A stretch of 64,000 nt of DNA from Thermanaeromonas sp. C210 (GTDB lineage: Bacteria; Bacillota; DSM-521; Neomoorellales; Neomoorellaceae), in assembly GCF_013167955.1 (NCBI RefSeq), contig NZ_BLWF01000004.1, positions 292,587-356,586 on the forward strand. The letters are read 5' to 3'. Shown piece after piece: positions 62,016 to 64,000 of this stretch. The stretch's first letter is position 1. Each line of letters begins with the position of its first letter. The translations under genes and the position numbers were made by a program. Under the pieces are notes generated by a model. That model saw only the letters and a list, made by a program, of their open reading frames with translations, searched no databases and was not told the origin of the DNA.

Positions 62016-63110
62016 TCAGACGATCTGTTGCATATTTGCGGCCACTTCCGCCGTCAGGCGGTATATATGTTTTGCCAGGGGCTCCGCCAGGGTTCCGGTG
62101 CCGCAGGAGGGAGTTACCAGGCCCTGGCGATAGAGTCGCTCCCGGTCTACTCCCCTCCGGACCATCTCCTCAAGACAGCCTTGCAACCGGTCCCGTAGGC
62201 TACTGCCCGTCTCCTGCCATGCTCCCTCATAGGTCGGGACGATGCCCCAGGCCAGTATCCCTCCCCCGGCCAGGAATTCGTCTACTTCTCGGGGGAATAC
62301 CTGGAGAGAAGTAAAGTAATTGTAAGCATCGAAACTCACCACCCGGAAACCCGCCTCAAAGAAAATGGGCCATTCCACCCCGCTGCAGGAGTGGGCTCCG
62401 GGGATACCGCCTTCCTTCTCTATCTCCTCGGCCACCGCGGCCAGGGCCTCTACCACTGCCTCCCGCCCGAGGGCCACATGGGCCGAACTTCCATAGGCGG
62501 ACGCGGCAGGGTCGTCCACGAAAATCATCACGGGAAGACCGAAGCTGCCCAAAACCCGGGCCTGCCAGCGGGCCTGCAAGGCCGTAGTCTTTACAATTAG
62601 ATCCCTCAGTTGGGGTTCGTAAAAGGCGTAATGTCCCGCCGCGTCCGTCAAATAAAGACCGGCCGTCAAGGGGCCTGCTACCTGCCCCTTGAGAAAGCGG
62701 GCCCCACCCGCCCCCCCTTCCTCCAGCCAGCCCTTAAAGGCGTAAAACCCCACGCCGGCTTCGGGAGGGATGGCGAAGGCTGCGAGGGCCTCCCCTTCAC
62801 CTTCCGCCGCCCGTAAAAACAGGGTATAAAAGGCGGTCAGCTTCTCCGCCCAGTCCGGCGAATCGGTGGCAAAATAGGCCGTAGCACCGGGTGGTTCCTG
62901 GATGAGCCCCAGCTTTACCAGGGGAACCAGGCTCTGGTAGAGAAAGTGTTCCACGTGTCCCCGCCGGGGCAGCTGGGGCCAGTGGGGTATCTGGGGCAGC
63001 GTGGCGACAATGAGTTCCAAGGCCGCCTGCGGGTCCAAGTGGGGTAGGCTGCCGATACCGCAGGCCAAGAAGTTGCCCGGCAACTGTACTTGTGTACGGT
63101 CTCCCGTCAC
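62016..63110 (-). CDS. MetE-core/UROD-fold protein (possible methionine synthase or methyltransferase)
   Basis: A 364-residue TIM-barrel protein of the cobalamin-independent methionine synthase (MetE C-terminal)/uroporphyrinogen decarboxylase superfamily. Likely zinc ligands are the His and Cys in AHSCSGVEWP (about 243-252), with the later TPSCGTGTLAEPL (about 337-349) supplying a Cys near the end, a MetE-type arrangement. It lacks the MetE N-terminal half, as in the short core-MetE proteins of anaerobes that take methyl groups from a corrinoid protein. Methyl donor and acceptor are inferred. GTG 63110 with GGAGAGGAG upstream. Confidence 0.75.
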   Translation of the reverse strand: MTGDRTQVQLPGNFLACGIGSLPHLDPQAALELIVATLPQIPHWPQLPRRGHVEHFLYQSLVPLVKLGLIQEPPGATAYFATDSPDWAEKLTAFYTLFLRAAEGEGEALAAFAIPPEAGVGFYAFKGWLEEGGAGGARFLKGQVAGPLTAGLYLTDAAGHYAFYEPQLRDLIVKTTALQARWQARVLGSFGLPVMIFVDDPAASAYGSSAHVALGREAVVEALAAVAEEIEKEGGIPGAHSCSGVEWPIFFEAGFRVVSFDAYNYFTSLQVFPREVDEFLAGGGILAWGIVPTYEGAWQETGSSLRDRLQGCLEEMVRRGVDRERLYRQGLVTPSCGTGTLAEPLAKHIYRLTAEVAANMQQIV

Positions 63111-63170
63111 TTATCCAACTCCTCTCCGGTAAACATTAAAGGCACCTCGGCCAAGACACCTCAGCCGGAG

Positions 63171-64000
63171 TCAGGCCCCTGGAGGGTGCAGGGCCGAATA
63201 GGCCGCCCCTATAAATCCGGCATCGTTGCCCAGTTGGGCCGCCAGGATGGGTACGGGGTTAACCTGCCAGGCCCCCAGGGCTTCGGCGAAAGCCTCCCGG
63301 ATAGGTGTCAGTACGACGTCACCGGCTTGGGCCACCCCGCCTCCTATTATGATAACGGCCGGCCCCACCAGGAGGGCAGCGTTGGCCAGGGCCGTCCCCA
63401 AATAGTGAGCTGCCGCATTCAAAACCTCCCGGCTCAAAACATCTCCTTTAGCCGCCCCTTCCACAATCTCCCTGGCCTCCAGACGCGTGCGGCCCGACAA
63501 TAGGGAGGGATATCCCCTCTCCAGTTCGCATCCGGCCAGGCTTACCATAGCCGTAGCCGAGGCCAGGGTTTCGAGGCATCCGCGGCCTCCGCAGCGGCAA
63601 AGGGGTCCGTCTTTTAGCACCTTTACATGTCCCATTTCAGCCCCGTAGCCGAAAACGCCGCGGTGTACAGCGCCGTTGAGGATCAGAGCCGATCCAATGC
63701 CCGTACCCAGGGTAATCATAAGTATATCCCGGTATCCCCTGCCAGCCCCCTGCCACATTTCTCCCAGGGCGGCCATATGGGCATCGTTATCGACGATCAC
63801 CGGCACCTTAAGGAGATCTTGCAATTTCTCCCGCAGGGGAACATCCCTCCACCCTAGGTTGGGTGCCAGGCGCACGAGCCCCCGGTCCACCTCCACCGAC
63901 CCCGGTACGCCTACCCCCGCGGCGGCCAGCGGCAGGCCGTCCGGGCCAGCCTGGGACCTGAGGGCGTCCACCAACTTCGTTACACGGTCCAGTACACCGG
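63171..64000 (-). CDS. ROK-family sugar kinase (glucokinase-like), 5' end beyond the window
   Basis: C-terminal part (about 276 residues) of a ROK kinase; the frame is open to the window edge and the N-terminal D-x-G-G-T ATP loop is outside. Seen are AAAGVGVPGSVEVDRG, the catalytic Asp in VIVDNDAHMAALGE, LITLGTGIGSALI-like residues, the His of YGAEMGHVKV and the zinc motif CRCGGRGCLETLAS. These match bacterial glucokinases; specificity for glucose is not certain. It is 60 nt upstream of the MetE-like gene, in the same direction. Confidence 0.9.
   Translation of the reverse strand, partial: GVLDRVTKLVDALRSQAGPDGLPLAAAGVGVPGSVEVDRGLVRLAPNLGWRDVPLREKLQDLLKVPVIVDNDAHMAALGEMWQGAGRGYRDILMITLGTGIGSALILNGAVHRGVFGYGAEMGHVKVLKDGPLCRCGGRGCLETLASATAMVSLAGCELERGYPSLLSGRTRLEAREIVEGAAKGDVLSREVLNAAAHYLGTALANAALLVGPAVIIIGGGVAQAGDVVLTPIREAFAEALGAWQVNPVPILAAQLGNDAGFIGAAYSALHPPGA

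Overview
This window is from an endospore-forming, GC-rich Firmicute, most probably a thermophilic member of the Moorella group (Moorellaceae or Thermoanaerobacterales). I infer this from the gene order and from the set of spore genes (spoIIR, sigG, sigE, spoIIGA, spoVD). The LL-DAP aminotransferase route to meso-DAP, a PduL-type phosphotransacylase and a MetE-core-like protein of the kind found in anaerobic acetogens point the same way. GTG and TTG starts are common, so many starts were set from Shine-Dalgarno position and family N-termini. Nearly all genes are on the minus strand, so transcription mostly runs from high to low coordinates. No rRNA, tRNA or CRISPR array was seen.

Layout. 1-864: AT-richer, almost gene-free DNA with one 27-residue spore-coat-like membrane peptide and two hairpins. 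865-8511 (minus): an unknown small protein, a LysE exporter, and the run dapF-dapL-yicC-remA-gmk-rpoZ-coaBC-metK. 8604-11354: a P2-type calcium-pump ATPase. 11566-13386 (plus): rqcH, whose 3' end overlaps pyrF. 13299-21458 (minus): the pyrimidine operon pyrR-pyrB-pyrC-carA-carB-pyrF with two PyrR attenuators and a recognisable promoter. 21482-22011: a decayed insertion sequence. 22065-23856 (plus): a two-gene NodI/NodJ-type ABC exporter with its own promoter. 23865-29570 (minus): a HARE-HTH-like coiled-coil protein, a DUF2007 protein, rluD-lspA-thiD, a TraR/DksA-like zinc-finger protein, a DUF5665 protein and pduL. 29622-37236 (minus): ileS, then the ylm division-associated cluster pgeF-hlyD-like-yggS-sepF-proC-yggT-divIVA. 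37489-38610 (plus): capA-like. 38615-42158 (minus): spoIIGA-sigE, then sigG-spoIIR-ymxH. 42314-61860 (minus): the complete division and cell-wall (dcw) cluster from mraZ to ftsZ. 62016-64000 (minus): a MetE/UROD-fold protein and a truncated ROK sugar kinase.

How it works together. The dcw cluster makes lipid II (murA-G, mraY) and the divisome (ftsL, ftsQ, ftsA, ftsZ, ftsW). It runs directly into the spoIIG locus, where SpoIIGA, SpoIIR and pro-SigE form the forespore-to-mother-cell signalling circuit and sigG gives the late forespore sigma factor. The dapL/dapF pair feeds meso-DAP to MurE, which carries the DNPR meso-DAP signature. The pyr genes are controlled by PyrR-mediated transcription attenuation. 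The most unusual signals are small-scale. They are a ten-T homopolymer frameshift in ymxH, an 11-bp inverted repeat covering the ymxH start, good matches to sigma-F and Spo0A promoters at sigG and spoIIGA, a 21-bp perfect palindrome between pgeF and capA, and odd GC-rich spacers (two with T-box-like cores) inside the otherwise tightly packed dcw cluster.
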